From NCBI GenBank assembly GCA_040755195.1, contig JBFMBL010000003.1:28969-92968 (forward strand): a DNA stretch of 64,000 bases, in the 5' to 3' direction. The stretch comes from SURF-55 sp040755195. GTDB taxonomy: Bacteria > Bacillota > Desulfotomaculia > Desulfotomaculales > Ammonificaceae. Made by a program: the position numbers and the translations under genes. Shown in pieces: positions 7,596-16,467 of the stretch. Within the stretch, counting starts at the first letter, position 1; each line of letters opens with the position of its first letter. Below the pieces are notes generated by a model. That model did not search any database. It had not been told where the DNA came from and worked only from the letters and a program-made list of their open reading frames with translations.

Positions 7596-7627
7596 CCGAA
7601 AGAAGCACTATTTTCAGAGGAGATCAG

Positions 7628-9355
7628 ATGATCGAACTGGATCCTAATCAGAAAATAATCTTGGAAGGGCGTTACCTCCAGCGCGACGTTGAAGGCAGGG
7701 TTATCGAAACCCCGGAACAAATGTTCCGGCGGGTGGCCAGGACTGTAGCGGAGGCGGAAAGCCGCTTCGGTGGGGACGCGAAAGCGGTTGACGCTTGGGC
7801 CGAACACTTTTTTGAAATAATGGCTGATTTCGATTTCTTGCCGAACAGTCCGGCTCTCATCAACGCGGGACGGGGTTCCGGCCAACTTGCTGCCTGTTTT
7901 GTGTTGCCGATTGAGGACAGTATCGAAGCCATTTTTGAGACCCTTAAACGGGCCGCGTTAATCCACAAGAGCGGTGGCGGAACCGGTTTCAATTTTTCCC
8001 GGCTGAGGCCGAAAGGAGACCCGGTTAGATCCACGGGCGGCATCGCCTCCGGGCCGGTTAGCTTTATGCGCATTTTTAACGCGGCCACTGAAGAAATAAG
8101 ACAGGGAGGGGTCCGCCGGGGGGCGAATATGGGGATCCTCAGAGTGGACCATCCTGATATCCTGGAGTTTATTACTTCTAAGAAACGCGAAGGCGAATTC
8201 AGGAACTTTAATATATCCGTGGCGGTAGGCGATGCTTTTTTTACCGCGGTGGAACGTGGCGACGATATTTATCTGACTTTCGGTGGGCGCGTGTATAAGG
8301 CCGTGCCGGCAAGGCACTTGTTTGATAGGATTTCCTGTCTTGCCCACGCCAACGGAGAACCAGGACTGTTGTTCGTTGACGCGATCAACCGTGCCAACCC
8401 GGTACCGGCTTTGGGTATGATTGACGCGACAAATCCTTGCGGGGAACAACCTCTTCTACCTTACGAATCTTGTACGCTTGGATCAATCAACCTTTTCAGG
8501 ATGACGGCGGGTAAAGACGTCGATTGGGGGAAAATGGGCCGGGTGGTTAAATGCGCCGTCCGGTTTCTCGATGACGTGATAGAGGTGAACAGTTATCCGG
8601 TGCCGGAAATCGCTGTGTCCACCAAGCGAACGCGTAAAGTCGGACTGGGGGTTATGGGCTTGGCGGATATGCTGTACAGCCTTGAAATCCCCTATGATTC
8701 AGAGGCGGCTTTGAACCTTGCCGAAGAAGTGGCGTCCTTTATCCGGCGGGAAGCGCGTGCGGCTTCGAAAGCCCTCGCAGACGAACGGGGACCTTTTCCC
8801 GCCTGGGAGGAATCCGTACATTACCCCGGGATGCCACTGCGGAACGCCACTCTCACGACCATCGCTCCTACGGGTTCAATCAGCGGGATTGCCGGGGTCA
8901 GCCCTGGTATAGAACCAGTCTTTGCCTTGAGCTATTCCCGTTCGGTTCTGGACGGGAAGAAACTTGTGGTAGTCGACCGTGTTTTCCGGGACCATCTGAC
9001 AAACGGTTATCAAAAAACCGAACGGGAGGCGATCTTAGCCGCCGTATACGCTACCGGAACCTTAAGGGGGGTGCGTGGGTTGACGGAGGAGGTGCGGGAG
9101 GTTTTTAAAACCGCCCTCGAGATAAATCCGGCGTGGCACCTGAGGATGCAGGCCGCCTTCCAGAAATACGTCGATAACGCGGTCAGTAAGACCGTAAACC
9201 TTCCAGAACAGGCGACGGAAGCGGACGTGTCTGATATTTTCCGGCAAGCTCACGCTCTTGGTTTAAAGGGGCTGACCATATACCGCACAGGCTCCCGCAA
9301 GGATCAACCCTTAACCCCGTTGACGAATTGCCCTCCCTGTCAGGAAATATGGTAG
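7628..9355 (+). CDS. nrdJ: Adenosylcobalamin-dependent ribonucleotide reductase (class II)
   Basis: Class II ribonucleotide reductase, which reduces ribonucleoside di- or triphosphates to deoxyribonucleotides with an AdoCbl-derived thiyl radical and works without oxygen. The 575-residue protein has the first redox cysteine in QLAACFVLP (about residue 88), the loop SGGGTGFNFSRLRP (about 115-128), the active-site NPCGEQPLLPYESC (about 267-280) and the glycine-rich APTGSISGIAG near 418. It ends in NCPPCQEIW, a CxxC tail likely to re-reduce the active-site disulfide; the long zinc-binding extension of larger NrdJ proteins is absent. ATG 7628 follows CAGAGGAGATCAG. No B12 riboswitch is visible in the leader; RNA element copy B is there instead. 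Confidence 0.95.
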   Translation: MIELDPNQKIILEGRYLQRDVEGRVIETPEQMFRRVARTVAEAESRFGGDAKAVDAWAEHFFEIMADFDFLPNSPALINAGRGSGQLAACFVLPIEDSIEAIFETLKRAALIHKSGGGTGFNFSRLRPKGDPVRSTGGIASGPVSFMRIFNAATEEIRQGGVRRGANMGILRVDHPDILEFITSKKREGEFRNFNISVAVGDAFFTAVERGDDIYLTFGGRVYKAVPARHLFDRISCLAHANGEPGLLFVDAINRANPVPALGMIDATNPCGEQPLLPYESCTLGSINLFRMTAGKDVDWGKMGRVVKCAVRFLDDVIEVNSYPVPEIAVSTKRTRKVGLGVMGLADMLYSLEIPYDSEAALNLAEEVASFIRREARAASKALADERGPFPAWEESVHYPGMPLRNATLTTIAPTGSISGIAGVSPGIEPVFALSYSRSVLDGKKLVVVDRVFRDHLTNGYQKTEREAILAAVYATGTLRGVRGLTEEVREVFKTALEINPAWHLRMQAAFQKYVDNAVSKTVNLPEQATEADVSDIFRQAHALGLKGLTIYRTGSRKDQPLTPLTNCPPCQEIW

Positions 9356-9428
9356 GCTTGATTTTTATTAAAGGTACACTATAATTTATTGTGGTTGTGT
9401 CGGAAGCAGGTACTCTGGAGGAATACTT

Positions 9429-10829
9429 TTGCGCGTCAGGCTGACGGCGGCGGTTATAGCCGGTAAAATGGCTCACTACCTTGGGAAGATCAGCGGCGGG
9501 CGGGGATCATCGCTACCGGGGCTGGTAGCGTTGCGGGTTTATCCGGGGACACTGGCTGCCTTGGCCGGTCAAATGCGCCAAGGCGCCATTATGGTTACGG
9601 GGACGAACGGCAAAACAACCACGAACAACATGCTGGCCCGTGTCCTCGAATCGCGCGGCAACCGGGTGGTCGTGAACCGCGAGGGAGCGAACCTGATCAG
9701 CGGGGTAACCACCGCATTTGTTAAAGCCTGCGGTATCAGGGGGCGGCTTGGTTACGATTGGGCTTTACTGGAGGTTGACGAGGCGGCTTTCCCCCGCGTG
9801 GCGGAGATCATAAAGCCAAAAATCGTTATCGTCACGAACTTTTTCAGGGATCAACTTGACCGGTACGGAGAGCTCGACAAGACCGTTTCATTTATTAAGA
9901 CCACAATCCGCCAGGTTCCCGAAGTAAAGCTGGTGCTTAACGCCGACGATCCTCTGGTGGCGCAACTGGGCGGTATGAACCTGCCGGTTGTCTATTACGG
10001 GTTGGGGGCGCCCCTGAGAAATAATGAGGAGCAAGGCATCACGCGGGAAGCACGTTTCTGTCCGCGCTGCGGGCGGGAGTTTGTGTATGCTTACTACCAC
10101 TATAGTCAACTCGGCGCCTTCAGGTGCCCCGGGTGTGGGTTTGCGCGTCCACCCGCACAAGTGGAAGCGTTGAGTATCAGCATGCTTGACGGTGACCTTT
10201 CCTGCCGGGTTCGTGTGAATGAAAGGCTGGTCGGGCTGACCCTGCCGGTATCCGGTTTTTACAACACCTATAATGCCCTTGCGGTATTCGGTGCAGGTCT
10301 GTGCCTGGGGCTGGATCCGAGGGGGGTGGCTGCAAGCCTGCGTGGTTATGTGCCTGCAACCGGGCGTCTTCAGAAGTTTGTATATAAAGGGAAGCCGATT
10401 TACCTGAACCTGGTCAAAAACCCTGCGGGTTTTAACGAGAGCCTTAACCTTTTAAAGAACAGCACAGAACCGAAAGACGTTTTCATCGCTTTAAATGACA
10501 ATGCCGCGGACGGGCGCGATATTTCCTGGATTTGGGACGTGGATTTCGAACGCCTTGAAAACTGCAATAACGTATTACGTTTTGTCTGCTCCGGCAGCAG
10601 GGCGGAAGAAGTGGCACTAAGGCTTAAATATGCGGGTGTGCCCGTACGCAAGATCGATGTTTGTTCAAACATTATCACAAGTGTCCGGAAGGTTTTGGAG
10701 GGCATGGGGAGCACAGGATACCTCCTGGCGACCTATACCGCACTCTGGCCGGCTGAGAGAGTCTTACGCCGCTATGCGAAGGAGGTCAATGGTGCTAACC
10801 GTATGCCATCTTTACCCCGACCTTCTTAA
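9429..10829 (+). CDS. murT: Lipid II isoglutaminyl synthase, MurT subunit
   Basis: MurT joins GatD in the complex that amidates the D-glutamate of lipid II to D-isoglutamine, a Gram-positive peptidoglycan modification needed for good cross-linking. The 466-residue protein is a Mur-ligase relative: ATP loop VTGTNGKTTT near residue 56, a four-cysteine zinc ribbon inserted in the central domain (CPRC near 210, CPGC near 234), and the C-terminal DUF1727 domain. TTG 9429 lies eight bases after CTGGAGG. The last 41 bases overlap gatD, pointing to translational coupling and a fixed subunit ratio. Confidence 0.94.
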   Translation: MRVRLTAAVIAGKMAHYLGKISGGRGSSLPGLVALRVYPGTLAALAGQMRQGAIMVTGTNGKTTTNNMLARVLESRGNRVVVNREGANLISGVTTAFVKACGIRGRLGYDWALLEVDEAAFPRVAEIIKPKIVIVTNFFRDQLDRYGELDKTVSFIKTTIRQVPEVKLVLNADDPLVAQLGGMNLPVVYYGLGAPLRNNEEQGITREARFCPRCGREFVYAYYHYSQLGAFRCPGCGFARPPAQVEALSISMLDGDLSCRVRVNERLVGLTLPVSGFYNTYNALAVFGAGLCLGLDPRGVAASLRGYVPATGRLQKFVYKGKPIYLNLVKNPAGFNESLNLLKNSTEPKDVFIALNDNAADGRDISWIWDVDFERLENCNNVLRFVCSGSRAEEVALRLKYAGVPVRKIDVCSNIITSVRKVLEGMGSTGYLLATYTALWPAERVLRRYAKEVNGANRMPSLPRPS

Positions 10830-11520
10830 CCTTTACGGCGACCGGGGGAACATCATCGCCTTTGTCAAACGCTGCCGCTGGCGCGGCATCCCGGTGCAGG
10901 TTAAAGAGGTAAACCTTGGCGAGCCGGTTGATTTTAGCAAGGTGGACTTTCTTTTCCTGGGGGGAGGTTCCGACCGGGAACAGGAACTCATTACCGCAGA
11001 CCTCGTAGGTCGCGCTTCCGGCCTTGCCAAAGCTATCAAGGACGGATTGGTGGTCCTCGCTATATGCGGCGGATACCAGCTTCTCGGGTATTATTACAGG
11101 ACCCTTGACGGCACGGAGATACCCGGGCTCGGAATCCTGGACCTTTATACCCAGGCCGGGACGAAAAGAATGATCGGCAATATCGGCATTGAATTAGAAA
11201 TCAACGGCAAAAGGGTGCAGGCAACCGGGTTTGAAAACCACTCCGGGCAGACCTATCTCGGCAAGGTGAAACCGCTGGGGCGGGTACTAAAGGGATACGG
11301 AAATAACGGCAGTGACGGTTATGAAGGCGCCCGCTACCAAAATGTTTTTTGCACCTACCTTCACGGCCCGCTTTTCCCCAAGAATCCGGCCTTAACCGAC
11401 CACCTGCTTTCACTTGCCTTGCGGCGGCGGGGCGAGGATAACTTCCTGGCGCCTCTTGATGACACCTTCGAAAACAGGGCAAACGAGGTCATGTTGCAGC
11501 GTCTTGGCGCAAAGAAATAG
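10789..11520 (+). CDS. gatD: Lipid II isoglutaminyl synthase, glutamine amidotransferase subunit GatD
   Basis: GatD is the class I glutaminase that supplies ammonia to MurT. The 243-residue protein has the nucleophile cysteine in LAICGGYQLLG (about residue 92) and the catalytic histidine in TYLHGPLFPKNP (about 191). ATG 10789 follows AAGGAGG with the ideal spacing and lies inside the end of murT; the frame stays open further upstream but without a ribosome site. The start HLYPDLLNLYGDRGN is typical of the family. Transcription probably ends soon after, because a separate promoter follows. Confidence 0.94.
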   Translation: MVLTVCHLYPDLLNLYGDRGNIIAFVKRCRWRGIPVQVKEVNLGEPVDFSKVDFLFLGGGSDREQELITADLVGRASGLAKAIKDGLVVLAICGGYQLLGYYYRTLDGTEIPGLGILDLYTQAGTKRMIGNIGIELEINGKRVQATGFENHSGQTYLGKVKPLGRVLKGYGNNGSDGYEGARYQNVFCTYLHGPLFPKNPALTDHLLSLALRRRGEDNFLAPLDDTFENRANEVMLQRLGAKK

Positions 11521-11545
11521 CGCGTAATTTTTTTAAAAATCTACG

Positions 11546-11574
11546 TTGCAGTTGAGGGTTAAACCTGCTACAAT
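11546..11574 (+). promoter_or_regulatory. Sigma-A promoter of the 39-codon gene
   Basis: TTGCAG 11546-11551 and TACAAT 11569-11574 are separated by exactly 17 bases; the start codon of the small gene lies about 45 bases downstream of the expected start site. Confidence 0.7.
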
Positions 11575-11626
11575 AATTATCGGATACTGTATACAAAGTA
11601 CAGGATATCGTTAAGGAGGAAGGTAC

Positions 11627-11746
11627 ATGTACCTTGTCACCTGGATTGAGGGAGAAGAGGTAGAGTACCGGTTTTTGCCTTCCGAGGAACTTCCGGAGCA
11701 GATAAGTGAGGATAAGAATCCGATTATAATCAAGTTCGACGCTTAA
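11627..11746 (+). CDS. Small acidic protein of 39 residues, unknown function
   Basis: A short gene with a complete expression unit: sigma-A promoter, AAGGAGG 11613-11619, ATG 11627, TAA 11744 and a strong terminator 22 bases later. The peptide is acidic (twelve Asp/Glu against two Lys and one Arg), begins MYLVTWIEGEEVEYRF, and alternates hydrophobic and charged residues as a small beta-rich protein would; it ends NPIIIKFDA. No transmembrane segment, signal peptide or metal motif is visible. I do not recognise a family. The complete signals make a random open frame unlikely. Confidence 0.7.
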   Translation: MYLVTWIEGEEVEYRFLPSEELPEQISEDKNPIIIKFDA

Positions 11747-11767
11747 GACATGGAGTCTTTTCGAAAC

Positions 11768-11793
11768 GGCCGCACAAAGCGGCCTTTTTGTTT
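11768..11793 (+). terminator. Rho-independent terminator after the 39-codon gene
   Basis: GGCCGC 11768-11773 pairs with GCGGCC 11779-11784 around ACAAA, followed by TTTTTGTTT. Confidence 0.9.
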
Positions 11794-11803
11794 GAGATAG
11801 GGC

Positions 11804-11882
11804 CTTTGACGTCAAGGTCTATACAAAATGGCAAGAAATAAATTGATCATAGATTCACCACGGAGACACAGAGAACACAGAG
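11804..11882 (+). repeat. CACAGAG-type dispersed repeat, copy 1
   Basis: Begins with CCTTTGACGTCAAGGTCT, then ATGGCAAGAAA and CACCACGGAGACACAGAG. Other copies lie at 23193, 24741 (inverted), 28936 and 32876. It runs directly into the GxxExxY gene remnant, an association often seen for this repeat. Confidence 0.7.
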
Positions 11883-12192
11883 ATGGAACTAAACAGGATA
11901 ACAGAACAGATAATCAGAGCAGCCATTGAGGTGCCCCAGCGCCTTGGGCCAGGGCTTTTGGAATCGGCCTATGAGGGAATGCTTATGTAAGGAACTGACG
12001 CTCTCGTCGATCCCCTTTGAGCGACAGAAAGCATTGCCTGTCGAGTACAAGGGAGCCAAGCTTGATTGCGGTTACCGTATTGACCTTTTGGTTGAAGACG
12101 CCGTTGTTGTCGAGATCAAGACAATCGCAACCATTGAGCCCATCCACGAAGCCCAATTGCTACGTACTTTAATTAAGGTTTTTAGATTATGA
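11883..12192 (+). pseudogene. GxxExxY family protein, frameshifted and truncated
   Basis: The frame from ATG 11883 reads MELNRITEQIIRAAIEV and continues to LGPGLLESAYEG, the GxxExxY signature region, then hits TAA at 11988. One extra base near 11974-11977 shifts the frame; the downstream frame continues ECLCKELTLSSIPFERQ, then LDCGYRIDLLVED and VVEIKTIATIEPIHEAQLL, exactly the family's order. After EAQLL the usual C-terminal third is missing and the frame ends at the next gene start. GxxExxY proteins are small and of unknown function, often next to CACAGAG repeats as here. Two independent lesions make it a relic. Confidence 0.85.
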
Positions 12193-12685
12193 AAAAGAGG
12201 TTAACTGGGATAACAAGCGGACGCCTGTGGGAGGTCGACGCCCTGCGCGGGATCGCGATTGTTATGATGGTGGTTTATCACCTGGCGTGGGACTTGCACT
12301 ACTTTGGCGTATACGAAAAGGATGTGAACGTGGGGTTCTGGACTTTTTTTCAGAAGACCACGGAAACAGCCTTTATTTTTCTCGTAGGGGTGTCTTTATG
12401 GCTAAGTTACTCGTTGCGGGGCCGCGTCCGGTTTACGGCGTATCTGGGTAGGGGACTCAAACTGTTGGGCTTGGGATTTATAATCACCGTCCTGACCTGG
12501 CAACTGTTTGGAGAAGGTCGGATCCTGTTCGGCATCCTTCAGTTCATCGGGCTTTCTGTTATTTGTGGATATCCCTTTATACGGTTGAAGCAATATAATA
12601 TTTAGGCCGGTACTCCCTTTCGATTTATATCATTCACCAGCCTGTGCTTTTCGGCGGCATTTTCCTGGCGCTTAAATTCCGGTAG
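12189..12685 (+). pseudogene. DUF1624 (heparan-alpha-glucosaminide acetyltransferase-like) membrane protein with internal deletion
   Basis: The N-terminal part is intact: RLWEVDALRGIAIVMMVVYHLAWDL is the DUF1624 signature with the conserved Arg-Gly and His. It continues through three more hydrophobic segments to GYPFIRLKQYNI and stops at 12605. Immediately afterwards another frame gives GRYSLSIYIIHQPVLFGGIFLALKFR and a stop at 12685, which is the normal C-terminal end of this family. The region between, roughly 80 residues holding several membrane helices, is missing, so the gene carries an internal deletion and is probably dead. Family members acylate glycans from the cytoplasmic acyl donor across the membrane. 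Confidence 0.8.
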
Positions 12686-12724
12686 TTTCTCTTGAATGTC
12701 GGGAACCCGGAGCGTGGCCCATGG

Positions 12725-12730
12725 TATAAT
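12725..12730 (+). promoter_or_regulatory. Possible -10 box for the MqnD-like gene
   Basis: A perfect TATAAT 32 bases before the start codon; no good -35 box is found at 17 bases (GGAACC), so it may be weak or activated. Confidence 0.4.
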
Positions 12731-12761
12731 GAACTTACTTAAAACGAAAGGAGCGGATTGT

Positions 12762-13586
12762 TTGAAATTCACGCTGGCGCACAGCCCGGATGCCGACGAT
12801 GCGTTTATGTTCACCGCCCTGGCTCAGGGTAAGATTGACACGGGTGAGTATTCATTTACCCATGTTCTCAGAGATATCGAAACCCTGAACCGCGCTGCCC
12901 TCGAAGGGGTGTACGATATTTCGGCCATATCCTTCCACTCTTACCCGTACGTGGCGGACAACTACGTGCTTCTATCCTGCGGGGCAAGTGTGGGGGACGG
13001 ATATGGGCCACTTGTGGTGGTACGGGGAGACGTACAAGAGGGGTTCGAACCCGCAACCGTTGCTGTGCCGGGAGAAATGACCACGGCATACCTTGCCTTG
13101 AAACTTTGGCGGCCGGTAGTGAAAACGGTGGTTATGCCGTTCGACCGGATCGGAGAGGCGGTTAACGCCGGGGAAGTGGAAGGCGGGCTTTTGATCCATG
13201 AAGGCCAGTTGACATATCTCCGTGAAGGATTAAGGAAGGTCATAGACCTCGGGGCATGGTGGAAGGAAGAATACGGGCTTCCGCTGCCCTTAGGCGGCAA
13301 TGTCCTGCATCGCCGCCATGCGGAGCGAGCGGCGGAAATAAACAGCCTGTTACGGAAGGCGATAGCCTGGGCACTGGATTTTCGGGAGGAAGGCCTGAAA
13401 CACGCGCTTTCTTACGCCAGAGGCCTGGAAAAGGCGGAGGCAGACCGTTTTGTCGGGATGTACGTAAACGCCTGGACGCTGGATCTCGGGGAACAGGGTC
13501 GACTGGCGGTGGATGAGCTGTTGGGGCGTGGGTATGACGCGGGTATTATCAAGAAGCAGCCGTCATTAGAATGGGTGACTTCTTGA
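12762..13586 (+). CDS. MqnD-like menaquinone biosynthesis protein (futalosine pathway)
   Basis: A 274-residue protein with the periplasmic-binding-protein-like fold of MqnA/MqnD. MqnD (1,4-dihydroxy-6-naphthoate synthase) converts cyclic de-hypoxanthine futalosine to 1,4-dihydroxy-6-naphthoate, a menaquinone precursor. Blocks that match MqnD rather than MqnA: DIETLNRAALEG, YGPLVVVRG, GGLLIHEGQLTY and DLGAWWKEEYGLPLPLGG. The N-terminal signature reads HSPDADDAFMF instead of the more common SPCPNDTF, so a paralogue with a shifted role is possible. TTG 12762 follows AAAGGAG by eight bases. The pathway fits the quinone-dependent QmoABC complex encoded at 35-40 kb. Confidence 0.75.
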   Translation: MKFTLAHSPDADDAFMFTALAQGKIDTGEYSFTHVLRDIETLNRAALEGVYDISAISFHSYPYVADNYVLLSCGASVGDGYGPLVVVRGDVQEGFEPATVAVPGEMTTAYLALKLWRPVVKTVVMPFDRIGEAVNAGEVEGGLLIHEGQLTYLREGLRKVIDLGAWWKEEYGLPLPLGGNVLHRRHAERAAEINSLLRKAIAWALDFREEGLKHALSYARGLEKAEADRFVGMYVNAWTLDLGEQGRLAVDELLGRGYDAGIIKKQPSLEWVTS

Positions 13587-13617
13587 AAGTTTTATACTTG
13601 TTTCCGGAGGATTAAAC

Positions 13618-14862
13618 GTGTCTCAAGATTCCCCGAAGGTCTTATTCGTAGCGACAGTCGCGCGGCACCTCCTGGCGTTTCATACACCCTACTTCAAGTT
13701 GCTGCAGGAATGGGGTTTTAATGTGGAAGCGGCCTGTAATCCGGGCGGGGAAGCGGAGGCATTCACCCCACTCGGTGTTAAGCTGCATGATGTTCCTTTC
13801 GGGAGGCGGCCGTTTTCGCGGGGGAACACGAAAGCTCTTGTACGCATGATCCATTTAATAAAGAACCAGCCTTACGCATTGATACACGTGCATACACCTG
13901 TGGCCTCTTTTGTTGCACGTCTGGCGGCAAGGATTTGCTCATTCAGACCTGTGCTTTATACGGCACACGGCTTTCATTTTTACAAGGGAGCACCGGCCAG
14001 GAACTGGCTGCTTTACTATCCCATGGAGTGGCTGGCGGCACGTTGGACCGATGGGCTGATAGTCCTGAACCAGGAAGACCTCTCAGGCGCGCGCAGGCTG
14101 CCGGTGCGCGGCGAGACGTTTCTTATCCCGGGAGTGGGAGTACTCCTTGATTCCTTTTCGGTATCGCAGGCCAAGAAGACGGCAATTCTTGAAGACCTGG
14201 GTTTAAGGGCGGATATGCCGGTAGCGGTGATGGCGGCCGAATTCAGCAGGGTCAAAAATCACGCTCAGGCTATCCGGGCATGGAAGGAGGTCGTCGCAGT
14301 TATGCCCGGCGCTGTTCTTTTGCTGGCGGGGGATGGAGAGCGGCGGCAGGAGATTGAAAACCTTGCGAAATCGATGGGGCTGCAAGAAAACATTAGATTC
14401 TTGGGGTTTCGCACTGATATTGCCAGGATTATAGCGGTGGCTGACGTAGTGGTGTTAACCTCTAAACGGGAGGGTTTACCGCGGGTAATCCTCGAAGCGA
14501 TGGCGGCGGGAAAACCGGTGGTGGCTACGGACGTCCGAGGTTGCAGGGATCTGGTTGTTCACGGTAAGACAGGCTTCCTTGTGGGAGTAGGGGACGTAGC
14601 GGGAACGGCAAAGGCGCTTTTGAAACTGTTAGCAAACAAAAAACTGGCGGTTCAACTCGGTACAAAAGGAAGACAGGAGGTAGAGGCTTGTAGATTAGAA
14701 GAGGTACGTCTGAAAATGGCCGGAGTATACAGGCGTTACCTTATAGGTCCGAGGTCCGAGGTCATAAACAGGGAATACGGGGATACTGATTTACGAATTA
14801 ACGGAACTGCTTTTCAGGAGGGAAAACAGCACCGGCTATCGAAATTACCAACAGACAGATGA
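13618..14862 (+). CDS. Glycosyltransferase family 4
   Basis: A GT-B retaining glycosyltransferase of 414 residues, likely acting on cell-surface or capsular polysaccharide intermediates at the inner face of the membrane. The N-terminal domain begins KVLFVATVARHLLAFHTPYFKLL with IHVHTPVASFVARLAA and TAHGFHFYKG, as in the PglA/CapM-like acceptors; the C-terminal domain has the donor-binding signature REGLPRVILEAMAAGKPVVA with the two key glutamates. GTG 13618 follows CGGAGG by nine bases. The last 35 residues (after YRRYLIGPR) are polar and outside the fold. A sugar-phosphate transferase follows, so the two probably build one glycan. Confidence 0.87.
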   Translation: MSQDSPKVLFVATVARHLLAFHTPYFKLLQEWGFNVEAACNPGGEAEAFTPLGVKLHDVPFGRRPFSRGNTKALVRMIHLIKNQPYALIHVHTPVASFVARLAARICSFRPVLYTAHGFHFYKGAPARNWLLYYPMEWLAARWTDGLIVLNQEDLSGARRLPVRGETFLIPGVGVLLDSFSVSQAKKTAILEDLGLRADMPVAVMAAEFSRVKNHAQAIRAWKEVVAVMPGAVLLLAGDGERRQEIENLAKSMGLQENIRFLGFRTDIARIIAVADVVVLTSKREGLPRVILEAMAAGKPVVATDVRGCRDLVVHGKTGFLVGVGDVAGTAKALLKLLANKKLAVQLGTKGRQEVEACRLEEVRLKMAGVYRRYLIGPRSEVINREYGDTDLRINGTAFQEGKQHRLSKLPTDR

Positions 14863-14934
14863 AAAATCTCGATAATTGCTGTATTAGTTTTGGGGGGCTT
14901 TTCCCGAAATAATTAATTTATAGGTCTGGTGTTG

Positions 14935-16356
14935 ATGAGTAAAAAATCCTGGCGGCGTTTGCCGACGTGGCTGGTTGCCGCGGGGGACTTGGTTGTCCTT
15001 AATATGACGGTGATTATGGCTTTTTATCTACGGTTTGGCGGAAGCCTGCCGTCATCTAATTACGAGGCGCTGGTAAGCACGCTGCCATGGGTGAGTCTTA
15101 CCGCTCTTCTTCTTTTTGCCGGGCTTGGTTTGTATGAGCAACAACTCGGCGGGTTGGTTCCGGTGATGCGGGCTTTGCTTCCGGCTATCCTTGCCACGGG
15201 GCTGGCGACGGCAGGTATCGCTTTCTGGGTACGGGGATTTGCTTTCCCACGCAGTGTTTTGTTGTTTGGTACCCTCGGGCAGTTTTGTGGTTTATTAATA
15301 TGGCGCGGTATCTGCTGGCGTATAGCCTGTATGATTCACGGGCAGCGGCAAATCCTGGTAATCGGGAGCGCGGAAACCGCGCGGCCTTTCCTCGAAAAAC
15401 TTTTGGATCTTCCGCGGGGTCTTTTTAGAATCCAGGGGGTGGTTGCGCCATGGGATATGGCGGCGTTAAGAAAGCAACTCCCTGAGGTGGACGGCGTAGT
15501 TGTAAGTCCGGGCGCCACACCGGAAAACAAAGCCGCCGTAGTGGCGCTCTGTCTTGAAGCGGGACGTGAGGTGTATCTGGTTCCCGAGCTCTACGAAGTG
15601 ATGCTCACGGGAGCAAGGGTTGAACAGCTTGACGACCTTCCCGTGCTGCAACTGGAGGACATCAGGCTGTCTGCCGTGCAGGCTTCGGTAAAGCGTGCAT
15701 TGGATGTTCTCGTTACGTTTATCATACTGGTTATAGCAATACCGATTTTATTACCGGCGATACTTGCTGTACGGTTGTCTTCACCGGGGCCGGTGTTCTA
15801 TGTGCAGGAGAGGGTTGGGTACCGCGGCCGCGTTTTTAGGCTGCCGAAGCTGCGGACAATGGTCGATGACGCCGAGAAGGAGACCGGACCCGTACTGGCA
15901 CAAGCGGATGACGGCAGGGTTACATGGGCGGGAAAGCTCCTGCGGTCCACAAGGATTGACGAACTTCCCCAGTTGTTCAGCGTCCTTAAGGGCGATATGA
16001 GTCTGGTCGGCCCACGGCCGGAACGGCCGGTGTTTGTGGACGAGTTCCAACGCGCTCACCCGGCGTACCGTTACCGTCATTTGGTGAAGCCGGGGTTAAC
16101 AGGCGTGGCGCAGGTTTACGGTCGTTACACTACCTCCTGGGAGGACAAGCTGCGTTACGACCTTTACTACATCCGTAACTATTCTTTGATTCTCGATTTA
16201 AGAGTGTTGCTGCGTACGGTTCCGGTGGCGTTGAGCCCAAGTGCAGCGCGTGGAAGAGCGAAAGATCAAGACAAAACGGAGGCGATCCATGCCCTTTTTA
16301 GCGCGATGCGCAATGAGACGGCTGCGGGAAAGGAGGAGAAAGTTTTCGGGGGTTAG
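14935..16356 (+). CDS. Polyprenyl-phosphate sugar-1-phosphate transferase (WbaP/EpsL type)
   Basis: Initiating enzyme of exopolysaccharide synthesis: it moves a sugar-1-phosphate to undecaprenyl phosphate. The 473-residue protein has four or five N-terminal transmembrane segments (about 12-110), a Rossmann-like CoA-binding-type domain (about 130-235), another membrane segment near 260-285 and the catalytic domain (about 255-450) with KRALDVLVTF, SPGPVFYVQERVGYRGR, KLRTM, STRIDELPQLFSVLKGDMS and GPRPERP. The C-terminal 45 residues are charged. I take ATG 14935; GTG 14929 two codons upstream is possible, and no strong ribosome site distinguishes them. Confidence 0.9.
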   Translation: MSKKSWRRLPTWLVAAGDLVVLNMTVIMAFYLRFGGSLPSSNYEALVSTLPWVSLTALLLFAGLGLYEQQLGGLVPVMRALLPAILATGLATAGIAFWVRGFAFPRSVLLFGTLGQFCGLLIWRGICWRIACMIHGQRQILVIGSAETARPFLEKLLDLPRGLFRIQGVVAPWDMAALRKQLPEVDGVVVSPGATPENKAAVVALCLEAGREVYLVPELYEVMLTGARVEQLDDLPVLQLEDIRLSAVQASVKRALDVLVTFIILVIAIPILLPAILAVRLSSPGPVFYVQERVGYRGRVFRLPKLRTMVDDAEKETGPVLAQADDGRVTWAGKLLRSTRIDELPQLFSVLKGDMSLVGPRPERPVFVDEFQRAHPAYRYRHLVKPGLTGVAQVYGRYTTSWEDKLRYDLYYIRNYSLILDLRVLLRTVPVALSPSAARGRAKDQDKTEAIHALFSAMRNETAAGKEEKVFGG

Positions 16357-16467
16357 ATCCGATAAACTTATGTAGACCGAGTTGTTCTTTGCGAGACGTG
16401 CCTACATGCAAACCGGTGTTTCCCCATATATGTGGTTGCCATATATTTCTCATAGGAGATCTGGAAG

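Noticed and set aside
7300..7627. Cobalamin riboswitch before nrdJ
   Set aside because: No B12-box-like conserved segments; the leader is filled by the dispersed RNA element instead.
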